Assembly: GCF_009712475.1 (NCBI RefSeq)
Contig: NZ_VCJO01000003.1
Span: 434,916 to 498,915, forward strand
DNA length: 64,000 bases
Source: Micromonospora sp. CP22
GTDB lineage: Bacteria; Actinomycetota; Actinomycetes; Mycobacteriales; Micromonosporaceae
Direction of reading: 5' to 3'
The stretch's first letter is position 1. Each line of letters starts with the position of its first letter. Of this stretch, positions 8,189 to 17,073 are shown one piece after another. The notes under the pieces are model-generated. The model ran no database searches, was not told the DNA's origin, and saw only the letters and a list, made by a program, of their open reading frames with translations. A program made the position numbers and the translations under genes.

Positions 8189-9160
8189 GTGACCGCCGTC
8201 CCCGCCTCCGCCACACCTGCCGTCGTCGCTGGTGACGGTGGGCCGAGCCGGGTCGAGCGGGCCCCCGTGACCAGCCTTCCCGCAGCCACCTGGCGGTCCC
8301 TGTCGGCCGACCACGAACGGCGGGCCGACTCGCTGACCGCGGGGCACCGGGCCCGCCGGGCCACCGGGGAACGACACGCCATCGACGACTTCCTGTACGA
8401 CTACTACGGCACCCGCCCGTCGACCCTGCGCCGGTGGCATCCGGGCATCGGGGTCCGGCTGGAAGCCGGCCCGGACGGCCCGGCACCGCACCACCGGTGG
8501 CGGTGGTACACCACGGACGCCGACAAAGCGGTACGCCTCGACGTCGCGGCGTTCCTGTCCGACCGGGGTGACTCGGTGCGGTACATCCACCGGCTGCTGA
8601 CCGCCATCGCGTCCCGACCCGCCTTCACCGGCTGTTTCGGCCTGCACGAGTGGGCGATGGTCTACCGCCAGCGGGAGCACCGCCATCCGTTGCCCCTGCG
8701 GCTCGGCCAGCAGGGCACCGACGCGGTGGTCTCGTCGCACCAGATCCGGTGCACGCACTTCGACGCGTACCGGTTCTTCACCCCGGACGCGGTCGACCTC
8801 AACCTGCACCGTCCGACCCGGGCCAGCCAGGTGGACCTCGACCAGCCGGGCTGCCTGCACGCCTCCATGGACTGCCACAAGTGGGCCACCAAGCTGGGCC
8901 CCGCCGTGCCCGGTGCCCTGGCGCTCGACTGCTTCGAGCTGGCCGGTGACATCCGGCTGCTGGACATGCGCGCGTCGCCGTACGACTTCTCGTCGTACGG
9001 CGAATCGGCGGTGGCCATCGAGACGCCGGAGGGCAAGGCCGAGTACGTGGCCCAGCAACGCGAGTTCGCCCAGCGGGCCGGTCGGTTGCGGGCCCAGCTG
9101 ATCGAGATCTGCTCGGCGCTGTTGGCGCAGGCCGAACCGGAGGCGCGCGCCGAGGAGTGA
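8189..9160 (+). CDS. Conserved actinobacterial protein annotated as 3-methyladenine DNA glycosylase
   Basis: 323 aa. It matches a family widespread in actinomycetes that carries the name 3-methyladenine DNA glycosylase: HAIDDFLYDYYGTRPSTLRRWHPG, GCFGLHEWAMVYR, DLDQPGCLHASMDCHKWATKL, LLDMRASPYDFSSYG. I see no helix-hairpin-helix/GPD motif and no AAG-type fold, so the enzymatic label should be treated as unproven. GTG start at 8189, 33 nt after the preceding stop; it could be co-transcribed with it. The gene ends 3 bp from the convergent arfB stop. Confidence 0.75.
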   Translation: MTAVPASATPAVVAGDGGPSRVERAPVTSLPAATWRSLSADHERRADSLTAGHRARRATGERHAIDDFLYDYYGTRPSTLRRWHPGIGVRLEAGPDGPAPHHRWRWYTTDADKAVRLDVAAFLSDRGDSVRYIHRLLTAIASRPAFTGCFGLHEWAMVYRQREHRHPLPLRLGQQGTDAVVSSHQIRCTHFDAYRFFTPDAVDLNLHRPTRASQVDLDQPGCLHASMDCHKWATKLGPAVPGALALDCFELAGDIRLLDMRASPYDFSSYGESAVAIETPEGKAEYVAQQREFAQRAGRLRAQLIEICSALLAQAEPEARAEE

Positions 9161-9163
9161 CGG

Positions 9164-9589
9164 CTACTCGCCGTCCACCCGACGGTCGCGCTTGCGCTGC
9201 CCGCGACGCTTCTTCTCGGCCAGCCGACGCTCTTTGGCGGCCCGCGACGGGCGGGTCGGTCGGCGTGGCGGTGGTGGCGGTGCGACCGCCTCGCGCAGCA
9301 CCGACACCAGCCGCTCCCGGGCCGCTTCCCGGTTGGCCAACTGCGCCCGGTGCTCACTGGCCGCGATCGTGAGTACGCCGTCGACCAGCCGCCCGGAGAG
9401 CCGCTCCAGGGCCCGGGTGCGCAGCGGCTCGGGGATGCTCGGTGAATTGGCCAGGTCGATGCTCAGCTCGACCCGCGAGTCGGCGGTGTTGACCCCCTGC
9501 CCACCCGGCCCGGACGACCGGGAGAACCGCTCCCGCAGTTCGGCGGGGGGAACCACCCACCGGTCGGTCACCCGCAGCCCGTCATCCAC
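9164..9589 (-). CDS. arfB: Alternative ribosome-rescue factor ArfB (peptidyl-tRNA hydrolase, YaeJ-like)
   Basis: 141-aa class-I release-factor-like hydrolase without codon-recognition domains. FSRSSGPGGQGVNTADSRVEL contains the catalytic GGQ loop. The C-terminal ~40 residues are Pro then Arg/Lys-rich (RRPTRPSRAAKERRLAEKKR), the tail that enters the empty mRNA channel of stalled 70S ribosomes. It releases nascent chains from non-stop ribosomes. GTG start 9589. Confidence 0.92.
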   Translation of the reverse strand: MDDGLRVTDRWVVPPAELRERFSRSSGPGGQGVNTADSRVELSIDLANSPSIPEPLRTRALERLSGRLVDGVLTIAASEHRAQLANREAARERLVSVLREAVAPPPPPRRPTRPSRAAKERRLAEKKRRGQRKRDRRVDGE

Positions 9590-9668
9590 GCCCTGAGGCT
9601 AGCGCGAGCCGCGCGGCCCGTCCGCGCCAATGTCGCGTGCGCGCCCGTCCCGCCCGGCGATCGGCGGG

Positions 9669-9959
9669 TCAGCGGGGCCGCTCGTCGGCGCTGCTGCTCG
9701 GCGTCGGCTGCGGCGCCGGCTCGTCACTGCCACCGGCGGCGGCGTACGCGACCGCGCCGATCAGGAGCAGGGCGAGGATCCCGACCTTCGTGGTGACCAC
9801 CTTGATCAGCATCCAGGCGGCCCGGCGCGCTCCGGGCACGGTCTTCTTAGCCGTCTGGTAGTCGTTCCAGCCCCGCCGGGCGCGTGCGTACGACGACCCG
9901 ACGCCACTTCCGATGATGAGGCCCACCAGCAGGAGGACCGTGATGAGAGGACGCTCCAC
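9669..9959 (-). CDS. Small two-helix membrane protein, unknown function
   Basis: 96 aa. Two hydrophobic helices (about residues 4-22 and 52-74) are joined by a basic loop (YARARRGWNDYQTAKKTVPGARR); the tail is Pro/Ser/Glu-rich. No family recognised. GTG start. It lies 79 bp beyond the arfB start on the same strand. Confidence 0.6.
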   Translation of the reverse strand: MERPLITVLLLVGLIIGSGVGSSYARARRGWNDYQTAKKTVPGARRAAWMLIKVVTTKVGILALLLIGAVAYAAAGGSDEPAPQPTPSSSADERPR

Positions 9960-10067
9960 CCACGCCAGTATCCATACCGAGCGTCATATTTCCATTCCCC
10001 GATCATCGAACGCTGGAATCCGACAGTTGCCTCAATCACTGCGTAATCGGACAGTGACTGAGAGTGG

Positions 10068-10931
10068 TCAGCCGCCCTTCCCGATGATCGTGTCGGCCGT
10101 CTGCTGCACCTGCTCGATCGGAATGGCGAAACCGATCCCGATCGAGCCGTTGCCGTCGATGGTGGCGATCGCGGTGTTCACCCCGACCACCTCGCCCCGC
10201 GCGTTGACCAGGGGCCCGCCCGAGTTCCCCGGGTTGATCGACGCGTCGGTCTGCACCGCCCGGTGCCGGTTGTCACCGAGGCGCACCTGGCGGTCCAGCG
10301 CGCTGATGATGCCGGCGGTCACCGTGCCCGGCAGCCCCAGTGGCGAGCCGACCGCCAGCACCGGTTCACCGACCCGGCTGGCGCCAGGTTGGGCCAGCGG
10401 CAGCGAGGTCAGGCCCGCCGACGACGGCACCTTGAGCACCGCGAGATCGCTCGCCGGTTCCCGACCCACCACCTGCGCCGCGTACCGCCGACCGTCGGGC
10501 AGTTCGACGGTCACCGGACCGCCCCGGCCCTTGGCGATGATGTGGTCGTTGGTGATGATGTGCTGCTCGGCGTCGATGGCGAAGCCGGAACCACTCGCCG
10601 AGCCCCCCGCACGGCCACCCACCAGCACCGACACCACACCGGGCACGGTCTTCTCGGCGGCCGTCACCAACTCGGCCGGCACCGGGGCCGCGGATGCGGC
10701 GGCCGGACCCGGCACACCGTCCTGCCCGGCCGCCCAACTCCCGGCCGCCGCACCCGACCCAGCGGAGATCGCCACCATCGCCAGCCCGGCCAGCAGTCGG
10801 CGTCGCCAACCGTCCAACGGCCCCTCCCGCGCCTGCGACGCCGCGTCCGATCCGCCCCGCCCGTCCGGGTCGAGATCGGGCGAGACGAACCAGGGCCCAC
10901 GCGGCTCGCCCAGTCCGGTCTGCACTGCCAT
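10068..10931 (-). CDS. Membrane-anchored trypsin-like serine protease (HtrA/S1C type, no PDZ)
   Basis: 287 aa. A ~45-residue cytosolic N-terminus, one membrane helix (~46-70), then a trypsin-like domain facing outside. The catalytic triad is visible: H130 (IITNDHII), D162 (ASDLAVLKV), S237 (NPGNSGGPLV). The protein stops right after the protease domain, so the PDZ domain typical of DegP/HtrA is absent. The ATG at 10931 is chosen because AGGAG lies 7 nt upstream; an in-frame GTG at 10946 overlaps that site. It follows the MoxR-DUF58-VWA operon by 60 bp, same strand, and probably belongs to it. Confidence 0.9.
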   Translation of the reverse strand: MAVQTGLGEPRGPWFVSPDLDPDGRGGSDAASQAREGPLDGWRRRLLAGLAMVAISAGSGAAAGSWAAGQDGVPGPAAASAAPVPAELVTAAEKTVPGVVSVLVGGRAGGSASGSGFAIDAEQHIITNDHIIAKGRGGPVTVELPDGRRYAAQVVGREPASDLAVLKVPSSAGLTSLPLAQPGASRVGEPVLAVGSPLGLPGTVTAGIISALDRQVRLGDNRHRAVQTDASINPGNSGGPLVNARGEVVGVNTAIATIDGNGSIGIGFAIPIEQVQQTADTIIGKGG

Positions 10932-10991
10932 ACGTACGCTCCTCACGTGCGCGGCCGGGTGTGGCCGCTGTCGCGGATCGGGCCGCCGGGA

Positions 10992-11951
10992 TCAGGGCAG
11001 GCGGGAGAACCAGCGCAACGAGCCGGCCGCCGCACCCATGGCGAACACCAACCCGAGCCCGATGAACCGGGCCGAGACGTCCTGCCGCACCTTGCGCCAA
11101 CCCACCGAACTGCCGATGTCGTCGTAGACGGCCCGCAGTTCGGCGCTCGTACCAGCCTCGTGGAAGCCACCCCCGGTCTCCTCGGCCACGGCCCGCAGCG
11201 TCTCCCCGTCCACCGGCACCTGGATCGGTCGGCCGCCCCGGTCGACGAAGCCGCTCGGCGTACCGAAGGAGATGCTGTGCACCGGCACCTCGAGGGCCAC
11301 GGCCTCGGCGGCGGCCTCCATCGGATCCATGCCCGAGGTGTTCGCCCCGTCGGAGAGCAGGATGATGCGGGCCGGCGGCGGCTCGGTCGCGGCCTTGGTG
11401 TCCAGCGCCTTCACGGCGCCCAGCGAGGTGCTGATCGCCTCGCCGATCGCGGTGCCCTGCACCCCGGTCACCCCCTCGGCGAGCCGTTCGATCCCGTCGG
11501 CCAACGCCTCCCGGTCGGTGCTGGGTGGCACCAGCACCGCCGCGCTGCCGGCGAACGCGACCAGCCCCACGTTGAACTCGTCGGGCAGTCCGTCGGCGAA
11601 CCGCCGGGCGGCGCTCTTCGCCGCGCTGAGCCGGTCCGGCTCGACGTCACCGGCGAGCATCGAGGTGGAGACGTCGACCGCCACCATCACGGTGGCCCGC
11701 TCCCGGGGCACCCGGACCTCGGCGGTGGGACGGGCGAAACCGACCACCAGGAGAGCCAGCATCGCCAGGAAGAGACCGGCCGGCAGGTGCCGTCTCCAGG
11801 TCGGCCGCCGGGGTGCCACCCGGTCGAGCAGGCGCAGGTTGGTGAATCGGACCGCGTACCGGCTCCGACGACGCTGCGCCAGCAGGTACGCCACGGCGAG
11901 CGCGGCCACACCGAGCAACAGCCAGAGCCGGACGGGTGACTGCCAGATCAC
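10992..11951 (-). CDS. VWA-domain membrane protein (BatA-like)
   Basis: 319 aa. Helices near residues 7-25 and 58-75 and a C-terminal helix (~292-312) bracket a von Willebrand A domain. The MIDAS motif is intact: DVSTSM, GTAIGEAI (Thr ligand) and LLSDGANTSG (Asp ligand). It resembles BatA/Rv1481. Its GTG start overlaps the DUF58 stop by 4 bp (GTGA), indicating translational coupling with the upstream MoxR-DUF58 genes. Confidence 0.9.
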   Translation of the reverse strand: MIWQSPVRLWLLLGVAALAVAYLLAQRRRSRYAVRFTNLRLLDRVAPRRPTWRRHLPAGLFLAMLALLVVGFARPTAEVRVPRERATVMVAVDVSTSMLAGDVEPDRLSAAKSAARRFADGLPDEFNVGLVAFAGSAAVLVPPSTDREALADGIERLAEGVTGVQGTAIGEAISTSLGAVKALDTKAATEPPPARIILLSDGANTSGMDPMEAAAEAVALEVPVHSISFGTPSGFVDRGGRPIQVPVDGETLRAVAEETGGGFHEAGTSAELRAVYDDIGSSVGWRKVRQDVSARFIGLGLVFAMGAAAGSLRWFSRLP

Positions 11952-12955
11952 ACCGCACCTCCCCGAGGTGGTGGGGAGGCGGCGGCCAGCCGACGCTGGG
12001 CGTGCACGTGCCGCACGATGTCCACTGTCCAGTCGCGGTCGGTGCGCAGCCCCAGATGCGTCGCGCCGGCCCGACGCAGAGCGTGCCGGACCTGCTCGCG
12101 TTGGGCCGCCGCCGCGGCCGCGTACCGCTCCCGCAGCCGCCGGTCACCGGTCCACACCTCGCGGTGATCGCCGGTCTCCGGGTCGGCCAGGGTGATCAGG
12201 CCGACATCCGGCAGCTCCCACTCGCGCGGGTCGGTGACCTCGACCGCGAGCACCTGGTGACGGACGGAGAGTTGCCGCAGCGGGCGCTCCCAGCGGGCCG
12301 GGAGCCGTGGATCGTCGGGCAGACCGTCGAGGAAGTCGGAGATCACCACCACCAGACCCCGCCGATGGGCGACCCGACGCACCTCGGCCAGCGCGTCGGC
12401 CAGCCCGGCGGCGGGCACCACCGCCGAGGCGGTGTCGTCGCCGGACCGGGGCAAGGCCAGCAACGCGCGCAGCAGCCCGAACAAGTGGGTACGCCCACCT
12501 CGGGCGGGCATCCGGCGCAGCCCGTACGGGGTGAGCACCTGCGCGCCGAGCCGATTGCCCGGCCCGGCGGTGAGGAAGCCGACGGCGGCGACCGCCGCCA
12601 CCGCCAGTTCCCGCTTGTCCACCGCCGCCGTGCCGTACTCCATGCTGGGGCTGGCGTCGACCAACAACCAGGTGGTCAGCTCCCGGTCGGCGTCGACCTC
12701 CCGGACGTGCGGCACCGCGGTACGGGCGGTGACCGACCAGTCCATCCGGCGTACCTCGTCCTCACCGGGCCGGTACTCGCGGCTGCCCGCCGGTTCGCTA
12801 CCCGGGCCGGGCAGCAGCCCGCGCCGCTCGCCGTGCAGCAGGCCGTCGAGACGCCGGGTCACCGTGAGTTCCAGCCGTCGCAGCCGCTCGTCCGGGGTGA
12901 GGTCGGTCAGGTTCGGATCCGCCGCCACCGGCGGTACGGAGGTCCGGCGGCCCAT
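11948..12955 (-). CDS. DUF58-domain protein
   Basis: 335 aa, cytosolic partner in MoxR operons. DUF58 signature: GSEPAGSREYRPGEDEVRRMDWSV, then a VWA-like half with DASPSMEYG and VVISDFLDGLPDD. Start ATG 12955 overlaps the MoxR stop in a TGATG arrangement; its own stop overlaps the VWA start. Role in the family is inferred to be chaperone/adaptor for MoxR substrates, perhaps cell-envelope proteins. Confidence 0.92.
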   Translation of the reverse strand: MGRRTSVPPVAADPNLTDLTPDERLRRLELTVTRRLDGLLHGERRGLLPGPGSEPAGSREYRPGEDEVRRMDWSVTARTAVPHVREVDADRELTTWLLVDASPSMEYGTAAVDKRELAVAAVAAVGFLTAGPGNRLGAQVLTPYGLRRMPARGGRTHLFGLLRALLALPRSGDDTASAVVPAAGLADALAEVRRVAHRRGLVVVISDFLDGLPDDPRLPARWERPLRQLSVRHQVLAVEVTDPREWELPDVGLITLADPETGDHREVWTGDRRLRERYAAAAAAQREQVRHALRRAGATHLGLRTDRDWTVDIVRHVHAQRRLAAASPPPRGGAV

Positions 12956-14004
12956 CAGGCGACCGCCAGGTCGGTCAGCTGCTCCGCCCTGGTGGCGGCC
13001 TCCCGTGGTGGCGGGACCGCCTCGACCAGCCGTCGCACGACCCATTCGGCGCTCACCCCGTCGGCGACCGCGTCGAAGGTGAGCACCAGCCGGTGGGCCA
13101 GCACGTCCACGGCGAGTTCCCGGACGTCGTCGGGGAGGACGTAGCCCCGTCCGCGCAGCAGGGCCTGTGCGCGGGCCGCCGAGACCAGGCCGAGCGTGGC
13201 GCGCGGGCTGGCACCGTAGGCGAGTGCCCCGGCCAGCTCCGGCAACCCGAACCGGGCCGGATCTCGGGTGGCCAGGATGAGCCGGACCACGTACTCGGCG
13301 ATGGCGTGGTGGACGAAGACCTGGCTGGCCTGGCGTTGGAACTCGCACAGTCGTTGCGGGTCGAGCACCTGGTGCGCCCGGGGCCGGTCGGCGCTCATCC
13401 GGTAGAGGATGGCCAGCTCGTCCGCGCCGTCCGGATAGTCGACGACGATCCGCATGAGGAAGCGGTCCCGCTGCGCCTCCGGCAGCTGGTAGACCCCTTC
13501 GGACTCGATCGGGTTCTGGGTCGCCAGCACCAGGAACGGCTCCGGCACCGGATAGCTGCGCCCGCCGATCGACACCTGGCGCTCGGCCATCGCCTCCAAC
13601 AACGCCGACTGCACCTTCGCCGGTGCACGGTTGATCTCGTCGGCCAGCACCAGGTTCGCCATCACCGGGCCCGGCTCGACGTCGAAGCTCTCCTTCGAGG
13701 CGCGGTAGATCCGGGTGCCGACGATGTCGGAGGGAACCAGGTCCGGGGTGAACTGGATGCGGGAGAAGCTGCCGCCGGCCACCGTCGCGAGGGTCTGCGC
13801 GGCGAGGGTCTTGGCCACCCCGGGTACGCCCTCCAACAGGCAGTGCCCGTCGGCGAGCAACGCGACCAGAAGGCGTTCGACGAGCCGATCCTGCCCGACG
13901 ATCACGCGTTTGACCTCGAAGAGCGTCTGATCCAACTGCGCTGCGGTCGCGTCCGGATCGGCCGGGCTGGGCAGGCTGGCCATGGTGTCCGAGATGTCCG
14001 TCAC
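12955..14004 (-). CDS. moxR: MoxR-family AAA+ ATPase
   Basis: 349 aa. Walker A GVPGVAKT, Walker B NLVLADEINRAP, sensor-1 FLVLATQNPIE and the sensor-2 region GASPRATLGL are all present, so an active ATPase is expected. It is first of the moxR-DUF58-VWA-protease cluster and presumably acts as a metallo-chaperone-type remodeller. GTG 14004 is taken as start (GGGAAG 8 nt upstream); an ATG at 13983 is an alternative. Confidence 0.93.
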   Translation of the reverse strand: MTDISDTMASLPSPADPDATAAQLDQTLFEVKRVIVGQDRLVERLLVALLADGHCLLEGVPGVAKTLAAQTLATVAGGSFSRIQFTPDLVPSDIVGTRIYRASKESFDVEPGPVMANLVLADEINRAPAKVQSALLEAMAERQVSIGGRSYPVPEPFLVLATQNPIESEGVYQLPEAQRDRFLMRIVVDYPDGADELAILYRMSADRPRAHQVLDPQRLCEFQRQASQVFVHHAIAEYVVRLILATRDPARFGLPELAGALAYGASPRATLGLVSAARAQALLRGRGYVLPDDVRELAVDVLAHRLVLTFDAVADGVSAEWVVRRLVEAVPPPREAATRAEQLTDLAVA

Positions 14005-14129
14005 GGTGCTTGCTTCCCGAGGCGACCGGCCGACAAACGTCGGAATTTCCGGCCCTGGGCGACCCAGACCACGCGCCGACGGCGTTACCGGACAGGCCAC
14101 TCAGAGCGCTCGGGGCCCATCCCACACGA

Positions 14130-14160
14130 CACCGGCCCCCACCAGTGGCGGGGGCCGGTG
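14130..14160 (-). terminator. Hairpin after the small secreted protein gene
   Basis: CACCGGCCCCC pairs exactly with GGGGGCCGGTG over a 9-nt loop, beginning 12 bp past the stop of the 14173-14670 gene. Confidence 0.65.
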
Positions 14161-14172
14161 ACAGTGGACGGA

Positions 14173-14670
14173 TCAGCGGTGCACGAGCAGGTAGAACGGC
14201 AGGTCGGCGGGGGCCCCGGCGGAGTTGCGGGTCTGGATGAAGACCGCGTTCGGGGTCAGCAGTCGACGCGCGACCGAGATCTCACCCGCCGGCGGGATGC
14301 AGCACGAGTCCGGTCGACCGATCGTCGCCACGTAGATGCCGTTGGTGACATCGGTGCCGAACTGCACCTCGTACTCGCCGACGCCGTACTTGATGACGAT
14401 GCCAGCGCCACGGGCCTTGGTGCCGTTGGCGTTGACCGACGTGGCGTAGAAGCCGGCGACCGCCTGCGTGCTCATCTCGTCGCCCTTGGCGAGAGCAGCC
14501 TTCGCGCTGTTCAGCGAGGCCGTGGTGACAGCCGGCTGGCCGCTGGTGCGGGCTGCGGGCTGGGCGGACTCGGCGGTCGGCTTCGCCACGGCGATTCCGC
14601 CGCCGGCAAGTGCCAACGCCAGCGCCGCGATCACCACCGCAGCCGTCTTACGTCGGAATAATCTGGTCAT
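14173..14670 (-). CDS. Small secreted protein, unknown function
   Basis: 165 aa. A basic N-terminus (MTRLFRRK) is followed by a hydrophobic signal core ending near AVA-K. The mature ~135 residues have a beta-rich look (GTKARGAGIVIKYGVGEYEVQF, YVATIGRPDSCCIPPAGEISVARR) with an adjacent Cys pair. No catalytic motif recognised. The ATG 14670 start is backed by GGGAGA 8 nt upstream. Confidence 0.7.
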   Translation of the reverse strand: MTRLFRRKTAAVVIAALALALAGGGIAVAKPTAESAQPAARTSGQPAVTTASLNSAKAALAKGDEMSTQAVAGFYATSVNANGTKARGAGIVIKYGVGEYEVQFGTDVTNGIYVATIGRPDSCCIPPAGEISVARRLLTPNAVFIQTRNSAGAPADLPFYLLVHR

Positions 14671-15019
14671 GACGGGTCTCCCTTGTCCAGGCGTGGAGAT
14701 ACGGCCGGCCCGCAGCACACGGGGCGGTTCTTTCCTTTTCCGAGTCGGGCGGCAATGAGCGGTCACCGCCTACAAACCCCGTCCGGGAGCACACCCCACA
14801 GACGTTTCGGTCTCGTCGACTGTCATGTGCTCTGAGCTGGGGATATTTGGCTAGACACAACCTCCCGAGCAGCTGAAACGTAGCACCGAAAAATGCTGCG
14901 GGTCAATAGTGATAAAGCCGTCGGCGCGTTGTCGGATCAACGCCAGCAATCGCGAAAGCGAAGCCGATACAAATTCACGAAAAGACAATTAGAGCAGCGG
15001 GTGAGAACTATTCCCGCCT
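14671..15019. other. Gene-free, comparatively AT-rich spacer
   Basis: About 350 bp upstream of the secreted-protein gene. The stretch 14841-15000 is clearly richer in A+T than its surroundings (for example GATATTTGGCTAGACACAA and ACAAATTCACGAAAAGACAA). I see no RNA gene or convincing ORF. It directly precedes the truncated EEP remnant, so it may mark an old deletion or insertion junction. Confidence 0.5.
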
Positions 15020-15450
15020 ACGCGCCGGTCCGTCGGACCGCGCGACCGTCGCGGTGCCCGGGGCACCCGGTACGCGTCGAGTCGGCGCACCCGGCAGTCC
15101 CGTACGCGATCGACCAGTTGGGCTTTCTGGCGGACCGACCTGGCCGCCCAGCCGACCGCCACCCCGGACGGGCCGTTGAGCATCCTCGCCGGGACTTCAA
15201 CGCCACCCTCGATCACGGTCCACTGCGCCCGCTGCTCGACACCGGATACGTCGACGCCGCCGCACCGGTCGGTGCCGGGCTCGTCGGCACCTGGGGGCCG
15301 CACGACGGCGACCTCATCCCGCCCGTGGTGATCGACCACGTGCTGGTGGACCGCCGCATCGCCGTGTGGGACGTGACGGTCCACCCATTGCCCGGCAGCG
15401 ACCACCGCATGGTCCTCGCCGAGTTGCGGCTACCGGCCGCCCAGCGGTGA
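15020..15450 (+). pseudogene. Frameshifted C-terminal remnant of an EEP-family gene
   Basis: Stitching three frames gives a continuous EEP C-terminal half: GPSDRATVAVPGAP, then VRV-S-HPAVPYAIDQ, then WAFWRTDLAAQPT...PLSILAG, then DFNATLDHGPLRPLLDTGY...IDHVLVDRR...LPGSDHRMVLAELRLP. The joints need +1 at about 15069, +1 at about 15118 and -1 at about 15192. The catalytic D-N (GDFN) and SDH motifs are recognisable but the N-terminal half is missing, so the locus is non-functional as an enzyme. The same family is encoded at 1-1460. An open frame does run through from 14893, but it scrambles two segments. Confidence 0.85.
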
Positions 15451-15459
15451 GCGGCCCGG

Positions 15460-17043
15460 CTACACCCGGGCTCGGTCGAGGCCGTAGGTGAGCGCGTCGA
15501 CCAGCGCGTGCCAGCTCGCCTCGACCACGTTGGGGTGCACGCCGACGGTCGTCCAGCCATCGCCCCGGCCATCGGCCGTCTCGACCAGTACCCGGGTCAC
15601 CGCGCCGGTGCCGTGGCTGCCCTCCAGAATCCGCACCTTGTAGTCGGCCAGCTCGAATTCCCGCAGCTCCGGGTAGTGCCGGGCGAGACCGGTGCGGAGC
15701 GCCTCGTCCAGTGCGTTCACTGGGCCGTTTCCCTCGGCCGTGGCGATCACCCGTTCCCCGCGTACCCGGATCTTGACGGTCGCCTCGGAGACGACCGCGC
15801 CGTCCTCACGGTGCTCGACCAGCACCCGGTACGACTCCAGGGAGAACGGCCGCACCGGCGCGGCGTCCGGCAGCTCCGAGCGGACCAGCAGCTCGAACGA
15901 GGCGTCGGCGGCCTCGAACGACCACCCACCGGCCTCCAACTCCTTGACCCGGTTGGTGACCCGGGCCAGCGTCTCCGGATGGCCGGCCAGGTCCAATCCC
16001 AGCTCACGGCTCTTCAGCTCGATGCTGGCCCGGCCGGCCATCTCGGTGACCAGGATCCGCATGTCGTTGCCGACCACCTCGGGCTCCACGTGGTTGTAGA
16101 GCAGCGGATCCACCTTGATCGCGCTCGCGTGGAGCCCCGCCTTGTGGGCGAAGGCAGCCGCCCCGGCGTACGCCTGGTGGGTGTCGGGTGCGATGTTGGC
16201 GATCTCGGCGATGGCGTGGGAGACCCGCACCATCTGCTCCAGGCAGCCCTCCGGTAGGACCGGCAGCCCGAGCTTGAGCTGGAGGTTCGCGACGACCGCG
16301 AAGATGTCGGCGTTGCCGGGCCGCTCGCCGTACCCGTTGGCGGTGCCCTGCACGTGGCGGACACCAGCCTCCACGGCGGCGATGGTGTTGGCCACCGCGC
16401 AGGCGGTGTCGTTCTGGGCGTGCATGCCGAGCAGCTCCGGCGCGACGCCGATCCGGTCGGTGAGGTCGGCGATGGCGGCGGTGACCCAGGACGGCAGCAT
16501 TCCACCGTTGGTATCGCAGAGCACGAACCGCTCGGCACCGGCCTCGAGCGCGGTCTCCACCACCGAGGCGGTGTACGCCGCGTCGTGGCGGTAACCGTCG
16601 AAGAAGTGCTCGCCGTCGACAAAGACCCGGCGTCCCTCGGCGACCAGGTGGGTCACCGTGTCGTGGATCATCGCCAGGTTCTCCTTGGCGGTGGTGCGCA
16701 ACGCCCGTTCGACGTGCCGCAGGTCAGCCTTGGCGACCAGGGCGATCGCCGGGGTCTGCGCATCGAGCAGACCGCGCACCTGCGGGTCGTCGGCGGCCAC
16801 CGCACCGGCCCGGCGGGTGGACCCGAAGGCGACCAGCACCGCGTGCTTGAGGTCGAGTTCGGTACGCGCCCGGCGGAAGAACTCGGTGTCCTTGGGCACC
16901 GCACCCGGCCAACCGCCCTCGATGAATCCGACACCGAACTCGTCGAGCAGCCGAGCCACCGCGAGCTTGTCGACCACCGAGTAGGTGAGCCCCTCGCGCT
17001 GCGCACCGTCGCGCAGCGTGGTGTCGTAGACCTGGAACGTCAT
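15460..17043 (-). CDS. cimA: Citramalate synthase
   Basis: 527-aa LeuA/HMGL-like acyltransferase. Catalyses acetyl-CoA + pyruvate to (R)-citramalate, the entry to threonine-independent isoleucine synthesis. N-terminal TIM barrel with VYDTTLRDGAQREG (residues ~5-18), FVDGEHFFDGY, GMHAQNDTACAVANT and HVQGTANGYGERPGN; C-terminal ~120 residues form the LeuA-type allosteric domain. The extended FEHFFDGY-like and GERPGN blocks favour CimA over LeuA. ATG 17043 has GAAGGG upstream. Preceded by a leader peptide and terminator (see 17074-17170), so expression is probably isoleucine-attenuated. Converges on the EEP remnant, 9 bp away. Confidence 0.94.
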   Translation of the reverse strand: MTFQVYDTTLRDGAQREGLTYSVVDKLAVARLLDEFGVGFIEGGWPGAVPKDTEFFRRARTELDLKHAVLVAFGSTRRAGAVAADDPQVRGLLDAQTPAIALVAKADLRHVERALRTTAKENLAMIHDTVTHLVAEGRRVFVDGEHFFDGYRHDAAYTASVVETALEAGAERFVLCDTNGGMLPSWVTAAIADLTDRIGVAPELLGMHAQNDTACAVANTIAAVEAGVRHVQGTANGYGERPGNADIFAVVANLQLKLGLPVLPEGCLEQMVRVSHAIAEIANIAPDTHQAYAGAAAFAHKAGLHASAIKVDPLLYNHVEPEVVGNDMRILVTEMAGRASIELKSRELGLDLAGHPETLARVTNRVKELEAGGWSFEAADASFELLVRSELPDAAPVRPFSLESYRVLVEHREDGAVVSEATVKIRVRGERVIATAEGNGPVNALDEALRTGLARHYPELREFELADYKVRILEGSHGTGAVTRVLVETADGRGDGWTTVGVHPNVVEASWHALVDALTYGLDRARV

Positions 17044-17073
17044 GGTGATCCCTTCGTCAGGCACCGGCCAGCA

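Noticed and set aside
11948..14125. A single 725-aa minus frame spanning the DUF58 and MoxR genes
   Set aside because: Its N-terminal ~390 residues are a wrong-frame reading of moxR; only the C-terminal part from 12955 is the real DUF58 protein.
14893..15450. Apparent intact 185-aa protein
   Set aside because: Two internal stretches read as EEP only in other frames, and the N-terminal part lies in a non-coding AT-rich spacer. Called as a pseudogene instead.
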